A stretch of DNA of 49,500 bases from Mesostigma viride. Its lineage: Eukaryota; Streptophyta; Mesostigmatophyceae; Mesostigmatales; Mesostigmataceae. The stretch's first letter is position 1. Every line of letters begins with the position of its first letter. A program made the position numbers and the translations under genes. The notes below the pieces were generated by a model. It saw only the letters and a program-made list of their open reading frames with translations, did not search any database and was not told the DNA's origin. Positions 10,936-21,261 of the stretch are shown here, in pieces. The stretch is taken from assembly GCA_009746045.1 (NCBI GenBank), contig RPFO01000154.1, positions 8,809,693 through 8,859,192 of the forward strand, in the 5' to 3' direction.

Positions 10936-12044
10936 GTTGTAGGCAGGGGAATGCTCGCGCCCGCGGTGGAAGCGCGAAACAGGCAAGCGAACGATGCCCG
11001 CGTGGCCATCCCGTCTCACTCTCCGGCCAGGAATGCCTGTTCCTTGCCAAACCTCCCAGGCCGGGGATCATTTTGCCCATCGCTGCGCATCTATACCCAG
11101 ACTTTTTCGAGGATGCCAAGCTCGAGACCGTCGGGGCGTTTTGAAACTTCTTGCGCGTTGCAAGGTTTGTCACAGGAGCCCAGTCAGGACAACACTCCTA
11201 CAAGCGAAGAGATTTCACGGGGAAAAATTGCGATGAATTTTTGCCACCGATGCCTCACATGCCATGAAAAATGAACCCTGGATGAGGCTCAGACGTCTGT
11301 CACCGTCGCAGTGTAGGAGCCTGGATGTGGGGGCCTGCTTGAGGATGTCTACGTCTAGCCGGTGGCGGAACAGCTCGGGGGAGGCGGATGGTTTTTGCAT
11401 TGCACATCTGGATGGCGTGCGTGGGTGCCTAGGCTTGCTGTTGTCGCAGTGCACGTGTGAACAAGGCCTAAACCCATTACATTTCTTCAAGATAGTCGTG
11501 ATAGATGAGGTGATGGAGTTGCTGTGACTACGGTTACGATCCCTCCCCTTTTGCCGCCGTTGTAAGGTCACTGCCCTCCTCTTGTAGGGATCCTTCCTCT
11601 CGTCCTCTTGGTCGATACCACCGAAGAAATGCTTCTTATGAAAGGACCTCTTTCCTGTAATGAAATTATTTAACCCATTTAAGCCATTGTCCTTGGCTTT
11701 AATTTAGTTTCATATAAATATATAAAGTATTTATTCTCAACCCGCTTGTATGCCATAATTCTTACATAACGTGCTCGCCCTCCCTAATCATATCCCTGCG
11801 TCTCTGTGTCTCTGAGGCGAACCACAAAACAAGCACAGCGTATCGCTTCCATTATATTCTGACGCCCTATCTCTTCTCAAAGACATATATGATGCTCCCC
11901 CCAGCCATGGCCCAGCCCATGGTTTCCCATGGTCATCCGGCGTTGATTTCCATTCCCAGGGCCCAGGGCAGTTCCCTCCCCCAGGTTTTCCCTATCCCCC
12001 GATGTCACGAATAATTCACTTGCCATCGCGCCCAGCACCCTCTC
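10936..12044. other. No recognised gene
   Basis: Mixed-composition DNA, turning AT-rich at 11640-11770. Short open frames on both strands overlap one another and none shows a domain. No repeat family of the window was recognised here. Confidence 0.5.
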
Positions 12045-12210
12045 GCATCCAGAGGACAAGCAGCGCAGGCCTTAATACTGTACTACAGTGACCATCGCAT
12101 CCAGAGGAACCAGCCATATCTTCCAGATGCCAGGCCTGTGCTGGTTGTCCTATGGATGCAATGGTCACTGTAGGAGAGTAGTAAGGCCTGCGCTGCTTGT
12201 CCTGTGGATA
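12045..12210. repeat. 166-bp fold-back (inverted repeat, about 70-bp arms, 25-nt loop)
   Basis: The arm 12045-12114 is complementary to 12140-12210 with a few mismatches; the loop is 12115-12139. The outer part includes 22 perfectly paired bases (12053-12074 with 12182-12203). It could be a MITE-like fold-back or a long small-RNA hairpin precursor. The loop side (about 12120-12150) resembles short dispersed sequences at 19412-19445 (reverse) and 46577-46612. Confidence 0.8.
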
Positions 12211-12286
12211 CACAAGCAGACGTGTTTGCCCATGTTTGCCTGCTGGTCCCTTGTCGCAGGTCCACTTCTGGTGTTCTGTGATCTCA

Positions 12287-12353
12287 TGTACTAATTAATT
12301 ACCTCCGTGGGGATGATATGTAACACATATCCCTGAGAAGGGGCAAATCTCAT
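12287..12353 (-). mobile_element. Tail-only fragment of the ORF1-retroelement 3' module
   Basis: The reverse complement carries the conserved words TTGCCCCTTCTCAGGG, ATATGTGTTACATAT and a CCCACGGAGG block, then TTAATTAA. These are the same order as at the 3' ends of the full-length element at 17203-19211 and its relatives. Confidence 0.7.
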
Positions 12354-12479
12354 GTATACTCTCGTATAAACTCTCATAGTCTCATTTCTTGTGTGTTCTA
12401 TACTCGTCCCGGGGCATCCATGGTGGGACCAGCAAGCTCGTGCCAGTGAACACATGCTCGTGACTCCTACATACCAGAG

Positions 12480-13080
12480 TGGTCTGTGCTTTCCTCCCTT
12501 CTCCGCATCTGCCTGTCCCGCCGCATCCGGCTTGTTTTCATCCTCCCCCTCCTCCTCGCGCTCCTCCTCGCCCTCCTCCCCCTCCTCCTCCCCCTCCTCG
12601 TCCCCTCCTCCTCCCCCCCCTCCTCCCCCTCCTCCCCCTCCTCCCCCTCGACCCTCCCCTTCATCCTCTCTGTCTCCCTTCTCCCCCCATTTCCCTCCCG
12701 ATCTTGTGTTTGTTGTGTGTTTGTCGTGTGTGGCGTTTGTACCCCTGCATCGCCCCGCTCCCTACACCCCTTGTCTTACCACCCCCCCGCCCTTACCTCT
12801 GTCTCATTCCTCTCCTCTCGTCTCATCTGCTCCCCCCCACACACACACACCTCCTTGTGCCAGTCTTCTCCTCTCGTCCCATCCTCTCCCCCCCCTCAAC
12901 ACCCTCACTTGCCGACCCACGGCCACTCGCCCATTGCCTGTGCGCACCCCCTATGTTGCGTTTACCCACCCCTTTTTGTCGCATCCGCCCACACTTTTGT
13001 GCTGCATTTACCCACTCCTTTTTGTTGCTTTCACCCACCCCTTTGTGCTGCATTTACCCACATGGTGCTTCGTGTGCCCA
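12480..13080 (+). other. Pyrimidine-rich stretch upstream of the LON exon, probable intron
   Basis: Strongly C/T-rich (CCCCCTCCT units at 12540-12660; CACCC and TTTACCCAC words repeated at 12960-13070). The frame of the LON exon stays open through it, but the Ser/Pro-rich translation looks like low complexity rather than a domain. It most likely belongs to the intron preceding the exon at 13103; a transit-peptide exon further upstream was not located. Confidence 0.45.
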
Positions 13081-13102
13081 CGTGTTGTGCTGCGTGGGCC
13101 AG

Positions 13103-14845
13103 AGATCCCGATCTTCCCTCTTGGCGTGGTGGCCATGCCCGGTGTCGAGGTCCCCCTCCACATCTTCGAGGCACGCTACCGCGTCCTGTTCAACACGCTG
13201 CTGCAAGGCGAGGACGGCCTGGAGGAGGGGCTGATCGATGCCACCAGCCCCTACGCGGGCACCAAGCAGTTTGGCATGTGCTTCCTTAGCGACCAGGGCA
13301 TGTGCCGCGTCGGATCCCTTCTGGAGATCGAGAGGCACGAGATGCTCGCGGGCGGCCGCATGCTCATCGTGTCCACGGGGGTCAAGCGCTTCCGCGTCGT
13401 CAACGTGCTCAAGGTGGGTCCAGCGAACCGCTCGCAGCCGTTGTTACTTGTAATCTTAGCACGCCTGAGCTGGGGAAGTGGCCCTTCCGCGTCGTCAACG
13501 TGCTCAAGGCGGGGGACGGCATACTTGCTTACTCTGGTTGTTAGTAGACTAGAACATGAACAATGTGGAGGGTACTTGCTTACTCGGGTTGTTGAGAGAC
13601 CAGAACGTGGTCAAGGTGTGGGGGAAGGGATGGCAGATTTCTCTGGTTACTCATAGACTAGAACGTGGTCAAGGTGTGGGGGTAAAGGGTACCGTTTTAA
13701 TCTGGTTGTTGATAGACCAGAGCGTGCTCAAGGTGTGGGGCAAGGGTAGTGGTTTTCTCTGGTTTTTAGACCAGACCGTGCTAAGATGGGTTAAGCAATT
13801 GTTACCTGTTAATAAAGCACGCCTAAGCTGGGTAAGGCGCCCATTCGATTGAGTTAAGTGGTCTAGGGTCAGGGAGGGTTAGGGAGCGCGCGTTGGGTGG
13901 CCGTCTGGGTACAAGGAACATCCAGAGAATTTTTTAACGTGGCCGAAGAGACCCATTGTGACCGTGAGCTTTTCAAACCCAAGTCAGGATATGCTGACGT
14001 AAATGTACGGCCTGTGGATTACACAACTTGGAACAGGATTACATGGGGTGCCGTGGCACGGACTTAAACCACCATTGTAGATGCATCCCAGGAGTGGAAG
14101 GCTGAAATGAGACCACCAGGGTATGGCATTTTGGTCGGGAGCCAAAGCAAGGGTCCTGACATTTGTTACTTCCACTTGTCATTTCGCGTTCTGCCCAACG
14201 CCACTGCTGCAGTTTACGATGCCTTGTCGCGCCAGTTTACGAATTCGAGGCATGGAGATTCCGTCGCCCGTACTGCCCACTTGCTATTTCACACGACCAC
14301 AACAGGCACAAACCAAGTCCGACAATGTTTCTCAACTGCCCCTCGCGCTTGCTGTTCCACACCACCTCGGCCGCAGCTGCGCCCCATGGCTAACTTTGAC
14401 TTGTGAGGTCTCCCCTTGTACCCCACCTACTATTTTTCTACCCCGACGGCAGGCGCGCCCCGTGCTCATGGCGGAGGTGGAATGGTTTGAAGAAGAAACC
14501 GACGAGCAAGCCGAGGCGGACGAGGAGGTGCGTGAGCTGGGCACGCGCGTGTCCTCGCTCATCAAGGACACGCTGCGCCTGGGGTACAAGGCCAAGGGGA
14601 TAGAGCCCCCCCCCGAGGCGCCCGCGCAGCTGGACACGCTGGGCCCGCGCATGCTCTCCTTCTGGGTGCCCAGCCTGTTCGACACCCCCCTGGAGCAGCA
14701 GGCGATGCTGGAGATGGACAGCACCAAGAAGCGGCTTGAGCGGGAGCGTGACCTGCTGCAGCAGACGCTGGACTACTTGTCCGCGCGGATCGCCATCAAG
14801 GGCGCGTTTGACGAGAACGTGACGGGAGAGTCGCCATTCGAGTAG
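13103..14845 (+). CDS. LON substrate-binding (N-terminal) domain protein, two visible exons
   Basis: Exon 13103-13413 encodes EIPIFPLGVVAMPGVEVPLH then IFEARYRVLFNTLL, the hallmark of the LON N-terminal domain (P-x-F-P-L ... P-G-x-x-x-P-L-x-I-F-E-x-R-Y). It ends FRVVNVLK. Donor AAG|GTGGGT at 13414; acceptor GGCAG|GCGCGC at 14451-14452. Exon 14453-14845 continues in phase 0 (ARPVLMAEVEWFEEE) and ends ...ESPFE-stop. The layout matches plant LON-domain proteins that lack the AAA+ and protease parts, often plastid-targeted. About 234 residues are visible. The acceptor CCAG at 13099-13102 (phase 1) implies an earlier exon with the start codon and any targeting peptide, not identified. Its likely role in organelle protein quality control is inferred from family only. 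Confidence 0.8.
13484..13785 (+). repeat. Tandem repeats in the LON intron derived from the exon/donor junction
   Basis: The exon end TTCCGCGTCGTCAACGTGCT, followed by CAAGG, is repeated intact inside the intron at about 13485-13509. Three further units of 54-59 bp then carry AACGTGGTCAAGGTGTGG-type copies (about 13605, 13664, 13722), with a fragment at 13777. Each copy looks like a 5' splice site (CAAG|GTGTGG). A second duplicated block (GCACGCCTGAGCTGGG, about 13459, and GCACGCCTAAGCTGGG, about 13818) brackets the array. Confidence 0.75.
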
Positions 14846-15205
14846 GTCGCTGGACAGGGGGGAAGTCACCCTTCTAGCAAGGGGACGTCGAAATGGGGGT
14901 GGGGGAATCACTTCGAGTAAGGGGGCGTGGAAATGGGGGGAGGGGGGCGGGAAGTCGCCCTTCGTGGGAGGTGGCGTGGAAATGGGGGGGGGGGGCAAAG
15001 TCGCCGTTCGAGTAGGCTGTCTGATAAAGGGCGAGGGGCCCTTTGAGGAAGGGGTGTGGAAATTGGGGTGGTTGCCTGCGTTATGGTTAGGCATGGTGAA
15101 GGTGTTGCGGTTGCCTGCTGATGAGTCAGGCGGTTTGGGCGAGGAGTTGCCTTTTGCCTGGAGGCGCTCTCAACAGGTGGAGTTGCTTTTCGAGTAGGTA
15201 GTTGG
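14829..15205 (+). repeat. Degenerate repeats around and after the LON stop codon
   Basis: The segment containing the stop codon (AGTCGCCATTCGAGTAGG) recurs downstream as AGTCGCCGTTCGAGTAGG at about 14998, and as GTTGCTTTTCGAGTAGG near 15182. More decayed forms lie near 14868, 14908 and 14952. They alternate with CGTGGAAATGGGGG words at about 45-60 bp spacing. They lie in the presumed 3' UTR. Confidence 0.65.
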
Positions 15206-17187
15206 AAGGAGGGGTACTTGCCATCCAAGTCAGCATGACCTAGCCTGCACCATCGAGTCAGCTTGGACGGAGAGGCCCTTCGGCGCGTGGGGAAGAGGGT
15301 GGTCGCCCTCTCGTGGCAAGGGGAGCACAGGCCATGCCGCACGGGGAGGAAGGTTTGTCATGTGGGTGGGCGGGTGGGCGGGATGGGTAGGCGGGATGGT
15401 TCAGGCGGACAGCCACCATTTGGCTGACTCGTCATGAGAGACCATGAGCCACCAGTGGGTTGGGAGGGGCATATCCGAAAAAGAGGCGCATTGGCGGACG
15501 TTTTCCCCCGGATGGCGGAGCAGGCTCCAGCCGTGTTGCTGCATGGTGGCGCTAGCGGGGGTCGGGCTTTGGGGGATGAGCGTGCCGGTGGCCGCACGGA
15601 CCCCACCGGAGTGTCTGCCGCGTCTAAGAGAGGTTAAGTCCCGTGTTGGTGGTGGCATCTGATTATGGGTTGCTCTGTAGCGCGACTCATGTCCAGGGCA
15701 AGAGCATGCTTGGTAGCGTGTGTGGGCATGCCTCCAGGGAGTGGCCCATGAGCAGCCGGGCATTTGCCAAGTGGATGGGGTCGTGAGTGTTGTGTACAAA
15801 ATCCGACCAACAGGCTGCCTGCTGGCAATGGGAGGGTTTGTGGGCGGCGTTGAGGGAGGTGGGGGGAGCCGTTTTGAACGGAGAGAGGGCGGGGGTACAA
15901 ATAATGGCACCCATTGGCACCTGTCAAGGTTGGGTACCTGTCAGGGAGGGTCACATGGGGGCCAACTGTGGAAACCGTGATAGGGATCCAATCTCGATGC
16001 TGTTGGGTCAGGGACAGAAGCAACAGCGACATGGTCTGGAAGCACAAGGCAGCCTGGGCGTACGAGGAGACTGCCCGCCGTGGCTGTGGCGCCCTAGCCA
16101 ACGACCTGAGCAACACACCTCGCTCCGCTGCATCTTGCATGTGGGGCAAGATGATGGGCGAATCACCCTCTTCGTCCTCTGTCCGTAGCTGTTACAAGGG
16201 GGGCTTGATGGCCTCCGTTGGGTGATTATGGCGGGTGGCAAGGGCAGCATGTCCTCCCACGAACCTTGTCCTGCTTTTGGTGGCAACGGGATGGGAGCTG
16301 CGTCCCTGCATGGTGATGCCGCGCTGGCGTAGTGAACTGCTGTGGGCATTGCAAATCTGGACACTGGAGTCAGTTGGTTGGTATCTGACCAGGTTATGGT
16401 TTGAGAACGGTTTTGGCTATCGTGACCGTCTGCGAAACGCCGTAAGTGTGCCGGGGTGGCAGACCAGGTGGTGTCCACAGATGCATGGCTGGTTTGATGT
16501 AGGGGGTCTTCATTGTGTTGGAGAAGTCATGCCGGAAGCCTGCATTTTCTAGCAGGTTTGTGCTCACAGTGGCAGCCAATTGCAACTTGTCTGACCGCGT
16601 TGTCTGTTAGAGAGATACATGGTGTGGATGCGTGAGGGAAAGCGCGTCCATCGGGCTTCCATGTCCCTGGTATGCCGCACAAGGCATCCTAGGGGCTTGG
16701 CTGCATTAGGTCCCATGCCTGTATGCCATGAACACGTTACAGCCCTTCAACCTTTATTTGGGCGTGACAGGGTGATGAGCCAGGGTGGCTTGGCGAGTGT
16801 TTCCGTGTAACATCAAGGAGACAACATGTCCCATGAATGGCGTACTGGTGCCCCGCCAAAGCTGCAGCTGGGCTTTGCCATTGCATATGATGACAATATG
16901 ACTAGTCAGGATGGTCCTGCACATCAAACTGTTGGTTGGGTAGTTGATGAGGCCATCTCATTGGCTGAATATTGGTGTAATCAGGTGTCTCACTAGATAG
17001 TATAAATGGCACTGTGGGCTCTTCAGCCAGAGATTGTGGGTGACTGGGAAAATTAGTTTCCTGTGGCTTAGCACCTCATGTTTTGGATCATCGATAGCTC
17101 TGGTTGGTAGGTTTTCGTTTTTATTGGCAGAAAACTTCAATGGTAAATTTTGCCACTTGACTAGTGCCACTTTCATAGATCGGTTAT
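15206..17187. other. No firm gene; possible exon near 16020-16190
   Basis: GC-rich up to about 16.8 kb. A plus-strand stretch around 16015-16160 translates to a protein-like segment (MVWKHKAAWAYEETARRGCG) after a GGTCAG acceptor-like site. No family is recognised and no partner exon was found. A TGTAA word, the volvocine-type polyadenylation signal, occurs at 16806. The rest (16.8-17.2 kb) is AT-rich with no recognisable feature. Confidence 0.3.
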
Positions 17188-17202
17188 ATGAGCTAGTAAT
17201 AA
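17188..17202 (+). repeat. Left target-site duplication of copy A
   Basis: ATGAGCTAGTAATAA, identical to 19212-19226 at the other end of the element. Confidence 0.85.
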
Positions 17203-19211
17203 TTACGGGCTAGTAATTAATTAACGAGCCACGAGCCACGAGGTAGCCATGGCTGACGGCGGCGCTCATAACTTTCACGTTTGAGCACCGAATTTAGTCG
17301 TGAATATCACAATCGCTTCGTCTTTCTAAGACGCACATGCTGATATAATTTTCCGACGCTATTACGCAATATACGATGAGCAAACGCCCATCGACGCAAC
17401 GCAGCCTGACGGCTGCGCTCGGCAATGAAAATACGTCTGCAGCTCCGGCTGCAGCTTCGCCATCAGGGCCGGAAGGCGGTGGTGACACTAGTCGCGCACT
17501 GGTTGTCGCCCAGCACCCCCCCGGGCTTCCTGCCTCGCCCTCAGCCTCGCCCGAGCCAAAACGCAGCCGCCCAACCGAACCAAGCTGGTCTGAGCGCGAC
17601 TTTGACGTTGACGGGTTATTTTCCACCTTCGACTATGCCAGACCCGGCTTTTTCGACATGCCACCCATCAAGATACTGGAGCTCGTGTTTTATGGGTCAT
17701 ACGCCTCCATTTTCGACCTGTGCCAGCGCCTTCTCAGCCATTACCGCCTCCGCACTGGACCTGACGGCCGGTTTTCTAACCGACCTGAGAACCTGGCCCG
17801 CTGGTCTCGCCCCCGTCTTCAGCTCGCCGCCCTCTTTTCCATCCTTCAGCGCTCTGCCACGGACCTCTGGACCACCTCCCCCTTGACCGAATCCACCTTC
17901 CTCCACCACCTCCAAGAAACCATCTCACAGCACGTGACGCCCCTAGCTGCAGATGTGGCAGCTGTGGGCCGCACGCTGGCTGCTGAGCTCCCCACCATCC
18001 CCACCGCCACCGCCACCCTCCTCGCCTCCACCCCCCCCCTCCGCCTCCACCGACTCCATCACCGCCCAGCTCCGCGACATTGACCAACGTCTTAAGGATA
18101 ATGCCATCGCTATCGAGGTCCTGCAGAACACCGCGGGCCTCACCGCCCAGGCGGTGAAGGACATTGCCGCCAAGCCAGCCTCTGCTGGCCTGGCCGGCGA
18201 TGCTCCTCCCATCACGACCTGGGCGGACATGCTTAAGCAGCACACCACCTCCACCACCTCCGCCGTCGCAGCCCAGCTCCAGCGGCAGACGCTTGACCTC
18301 CGCGAGGAGGCCGAGCTTGCCAAGCGCAGCCTTAACGTCATTGTCAAGAATCTCAAGATGGAGGAAGGTGAGAATTCCGAGAAGCTTGCGCGTGCTTTTG
18401 AGAGAGAAATCCTTGACCGCATGGGCCTTACTGGTGAGATCGAGCTGGCCGCCCACCGCCTTCCCCGCGCGCGGGGTAAGGCAGGGCCGCCCCCGCTCCT
18501 TCTCACCTTTAAGACCCCGGCGGACAAGATTTCTTTTCTCAGACGCCGCAAGCGGCTCGAGAAGACTCTCTTCACCCTTGATGACGACCTGACCCTGGCG
18601 CAGCAACAACGGCGACGGGAGCTATGGCCGACCTACCTCCAGCTCCGGCAGACCAAGGCGGGGCAGCCGGTGTACTGGAAGGGGGCGGCCATCTACGTCG
18701 GCCACAAGCCCTGGCAGGCGACCCCCGCGGCCCCAGCGACTCCAGACGCCCCAGCTTAGGGGAATACAGCAGTAGTAGTGTAGAATAGATAGACCGTGGC
18801 CATGTACATGTACGCCTCCTAGAGGCCCTATTCCAGCTAAGCCACGCGCTTTATGTAATCATGTACATGTGTGCCTATGATGAGCCACACTCCAGACGAT
18901 GCCTAGTTTTATTTAGTAATGCTGTGCCCATGCAGAGAGCTGCTCTCTGCTGAGATGCCACGCTCTAGTTTTTGCATAGCCATGATGATCTTCCCTCTCA
19001 CAGGCATGCTCCCCCCTTACCCGGGCATAGCGTGATAGACCATGAGGGTGCGGGTGCCCTGGTGCACCTAGAGCAGGGGTAGCTTACATTCCCACCCCTG
19101 CATGAAGTAGCCTAGAATGTATTAAAAGCCATATGCCCCTTCTCAGGGCTATGTGCTACATCTACTCCCAACGGAGTGATGTTGATAATTAATTAATTAA
19201 TTAATTAATTA
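17203..19211 (+). mobile_element. Full-length ORF1-only non-LTR retroelement (copy A), flanked by 15-bp target duplication
   Basis: The 2009-bp insertion lies between identical copies of ATGAGCTAGTAATAA (17188-17202 and 19212-19226), a normal target-site duplication for target-primed retrotransposition. It has a 5' leader of about 170 bp with CGAGCCACGAGCCACGAGG. A single ORF (17376-18759) encodes an L1-ORF1p-like protein. The 3' UTR of about 450 bp ends in a (TTAA)n tail. The UTR contains a hairpin (GCAGAGAG/CTCTCTGC near 18932-18950) and the shared 3' terminal words CATATGCCCCTTCTCAGGG and CTCCCAACGGAGT. No endonuclease or reverse transcriptase lies between the two duplications, so it resembles half-L1 (HAL1-type) elements and presumably moves with help from another element (inference). 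Confidence 0.8.
17376..18759 (+). CDS. L1 ORF1p-like RNA-binding protein of copy A, one frameshift
   Basis: It starts MSKRPSTQRSLTAALGNE and would be 460 residues if one base of a nine-C run (18031-18039) is ignored. The N-terminal third is Pro/Ser-rich, then alpha-helical. The middle predicts a coiled coil (DIDQRLKDNAIAIEVLQNT ... LQRQTLDLREEAELAKRS). The C-terminal half is the L1 ORF1p RRM-like and CTD region: NVIVKNLKMEEGENSEKLA, then AAHRLPRARGKAGPPPLLLT, FLRRRKRLEKTLFTLDDDLT, and the final AIYVGHKPW. The family forms RNA-binding trimers that coat element RNA and act as chaperones. Copies B and D read through the frameshift position in a single frame, so the break is private to copy A, or a sequencing error in the C run. 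Confidence 0.8.
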
Positions 19212-19226
19212 ATGAGCTAGTAATAA
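19212..19226 (+). repeat. Right target-site duplication of copy A
   Basis: ATGAGCTAGTAATAA, directly after the TTAA tail of the element. Confidence 0.85.
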
Positions 19227-19547
19227 ATGGGCCTATCATAACTTAATGCATGGATTAATGATCAGGAGAAGTCGATTTGTGCTTCAACGAGTCAATGTAT
19301 ACTGGGAGAGTACTTAACTGCATGCATGGCATACCAGTCTTGCGTGTGGGCGTGCATGTGCCCACAAGTATCAATATAACTTAAACAGGCAGTTGTCTCA
19401 CTTAATATGAGACAACCAGTGCAGGCCAGAAATCTGGATAATCTGGACGTATTAATTCATTTATTAATAATGGATTCAACACATTCTCCCATTGGGCCAT
19501 GGTCGCTCGAGCAGCTTTTTATCTGCAAGTATACCCATGTTTACACT

Positions 19548-21245
19548 GACGAGCCACTGGCTAGATAGCCATGGCGCTGACGGTGGCGCCTGTATAACTT
19601 TCACGTTTGGGCTCCAAATTTTGCCGCGACTATCACAATCGCTTTGTCTTTCTAAGACGCACACACTGATATATCTTCATGAAGCTATCACGCAATACTA
19701 TGATGAGCAAACGCTCCTCTACGCAACGCAGCCTGGCGGCTGCGCTGAGCCCTGAAAATCTGTCTGCAGCTCCGACTGCACAGCTCCACCCTCCGGCCGG
19801 GAAGGCAGCAGTGCCACTAGTCAAGCATTCATTAGCATGGTCACCCAGGTCTCCCCCGAGCTCGCCTCACCATCGGCATCGCCTGAGCCCAAGCGCAGTC
19901 GCCCTGAGGAACCGCACCTGCCGAGACGAGCTGGAATGAAGTCGCCGGCCTTTGACGTTACCTCAGCCGCATGGTGGCAGCAAGGTCAAGCCGATCCAGG
20001 CCACTTCGTGCGCGCCCTGCATGTTCCACGGGACGCACGCCTCTCTTCTTGCCCTGTGCCAGCACCTTTACGCCCGCAGTCGTCTCATTGCGCCGAGCAG
20101 CCGCCAGGCCGGTGCGTACTCCCCAGACCCGCCGCGCTTCTATCGCCCCGGCCTTCATGCAGCTCCTCACCCTCTGCATGCTCCCTCCTCGGGCGCTCTG
20201 TCGCCGCGATCTGGCGGCACCTCACCCCACTGACATCTCCGAAATCACCTTTCGCTCCATGCATCCTCCAGGAGGCCTTCGAGCACCCATGACTCCCCTC
20301 GCCGCAGACGTGGCGCGGCCATGGGAGGCACGCTGACTGCCGAGCTTCCTCTCCTCTCCTCCACCATGCACCACCGCCACCTCAAAGCTCCTCGCCTCCA
20401 CCGCCGTGCCACCGCCTCCACCGACGCCATCCCTGCCCAGCTCCTCGACATCGAAAAGCGCCTCAAGGATAACGCCATCGCCATTGAGTGCCTGCAAAAC
20501 ACCGCAGGCCTCACTGCCCGGGCGGTGAAGGACCTTGCCGCCAGGCCAGCCCCTGCTGGCCCAGCTGGCCAGGCATCTCCCGCCCACACCTGGCCAGCCA
20601 TGCCGATCGGTGAACCACACATCGATGAACCATGTGCACCACCACCACCACCACCACCACCACCTCCGCCATCGCCGCCCAGCTCAAGCAACAGACGCTT
20701 GACCTCCGTGCATGAGGAGGCCGAGCTCGACAAGCGCAGCCGTAACGTCATTGTCAAGCACTTCAACCTGCTGGAAGGTGAAAACTCCGAGAAGCTTGCC
20801 AAGGCGTTTGAGGACCAAATCCTTGCCCCCATGGCCCTCATAGGCGAGCTCAAGCTGGAGGCTATCCGCCTTCCCGGCCGCTCGCGGGATAAGGCTGGAC
20901 CGCCCCCGCTGCTGCTCACCTTCGAGTACATGGCGGACAATTAAGCTGCTGTTCCTCAAGCGTCCCATGGTGGGGACCCTCTACACGCTGTCCAGACGAC
21001 GACTTGACCCTGGGGCAGCAACAACGGCGACGGGAGCTATGGCTTACCAACCAGTCCAGCTCCGCGGCAGACAGCAGGGAAGAAGCCGGTATACTGGAGG
21101 GGGCCGGGCGGTCATCTACGTCGACCACAAGCCCTGGCAGGTGACCCCCGCTGCCCCAGCAACCCCAGCCTACTAGGGGACTATAGTGTAGAAGTAGTGT
21201 AGAATAGTAAGTAGTGTAGAATAGTAAGTATTGTCCATGTATGCC
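19548..21245 (+). mobile_element. Degenerate ORF1 retroelement copy B
   Basis: It shares the copy A leader (CGAGCCACTGGC ... ACTTTCACGTTTGGGC; TCTTTCTAAGACGCACAC) and the ORF1 start. It ends shortly after the ORF1 stop with TAGTGTAGAATAGTAAGTAG, lacking most of the 3' UTR. It inserts directly ahead of copy C. Confidence 0.75.
19703..21176 (+). pseudogene. ORF1p-like pseudogene of copy B
   Basis: The start MSKRSSTQRSLAAALSPENL is conserved. Frameshifts follow in the N-terminal half near 19850-20320. The stretch from about 20321 to 20943 then reads ASTDAIPAQLLDIEKRLKDN, the coiled coil and the RRM-like core (SRNVIVKHFNLLEGENSEKL) in one frame. It carries a local expansion of (CAC)n giving poly-Pro (about 20639-20672) and stops at TAA 20942. 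The C-terminal remnants GAMAYQPVQLRGR and VDHKPWQV follow out of frame. Confidence 0.7.
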
Positions 21246-21261
21246 TACGTGATGGGCTCAC

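Noticed and set aside
12391-13100. N-terminal extension of the LON protein through the C/T-rich stretch
   Set aside because: The frame is open but the translation is low complexity; an intron with a polypyrimidine-rich 3' part explains it better.
15110-15150. Hammerhead-like CTGATGAGTC core
   Set aside because: No matching GAAA and no closing stems around it.
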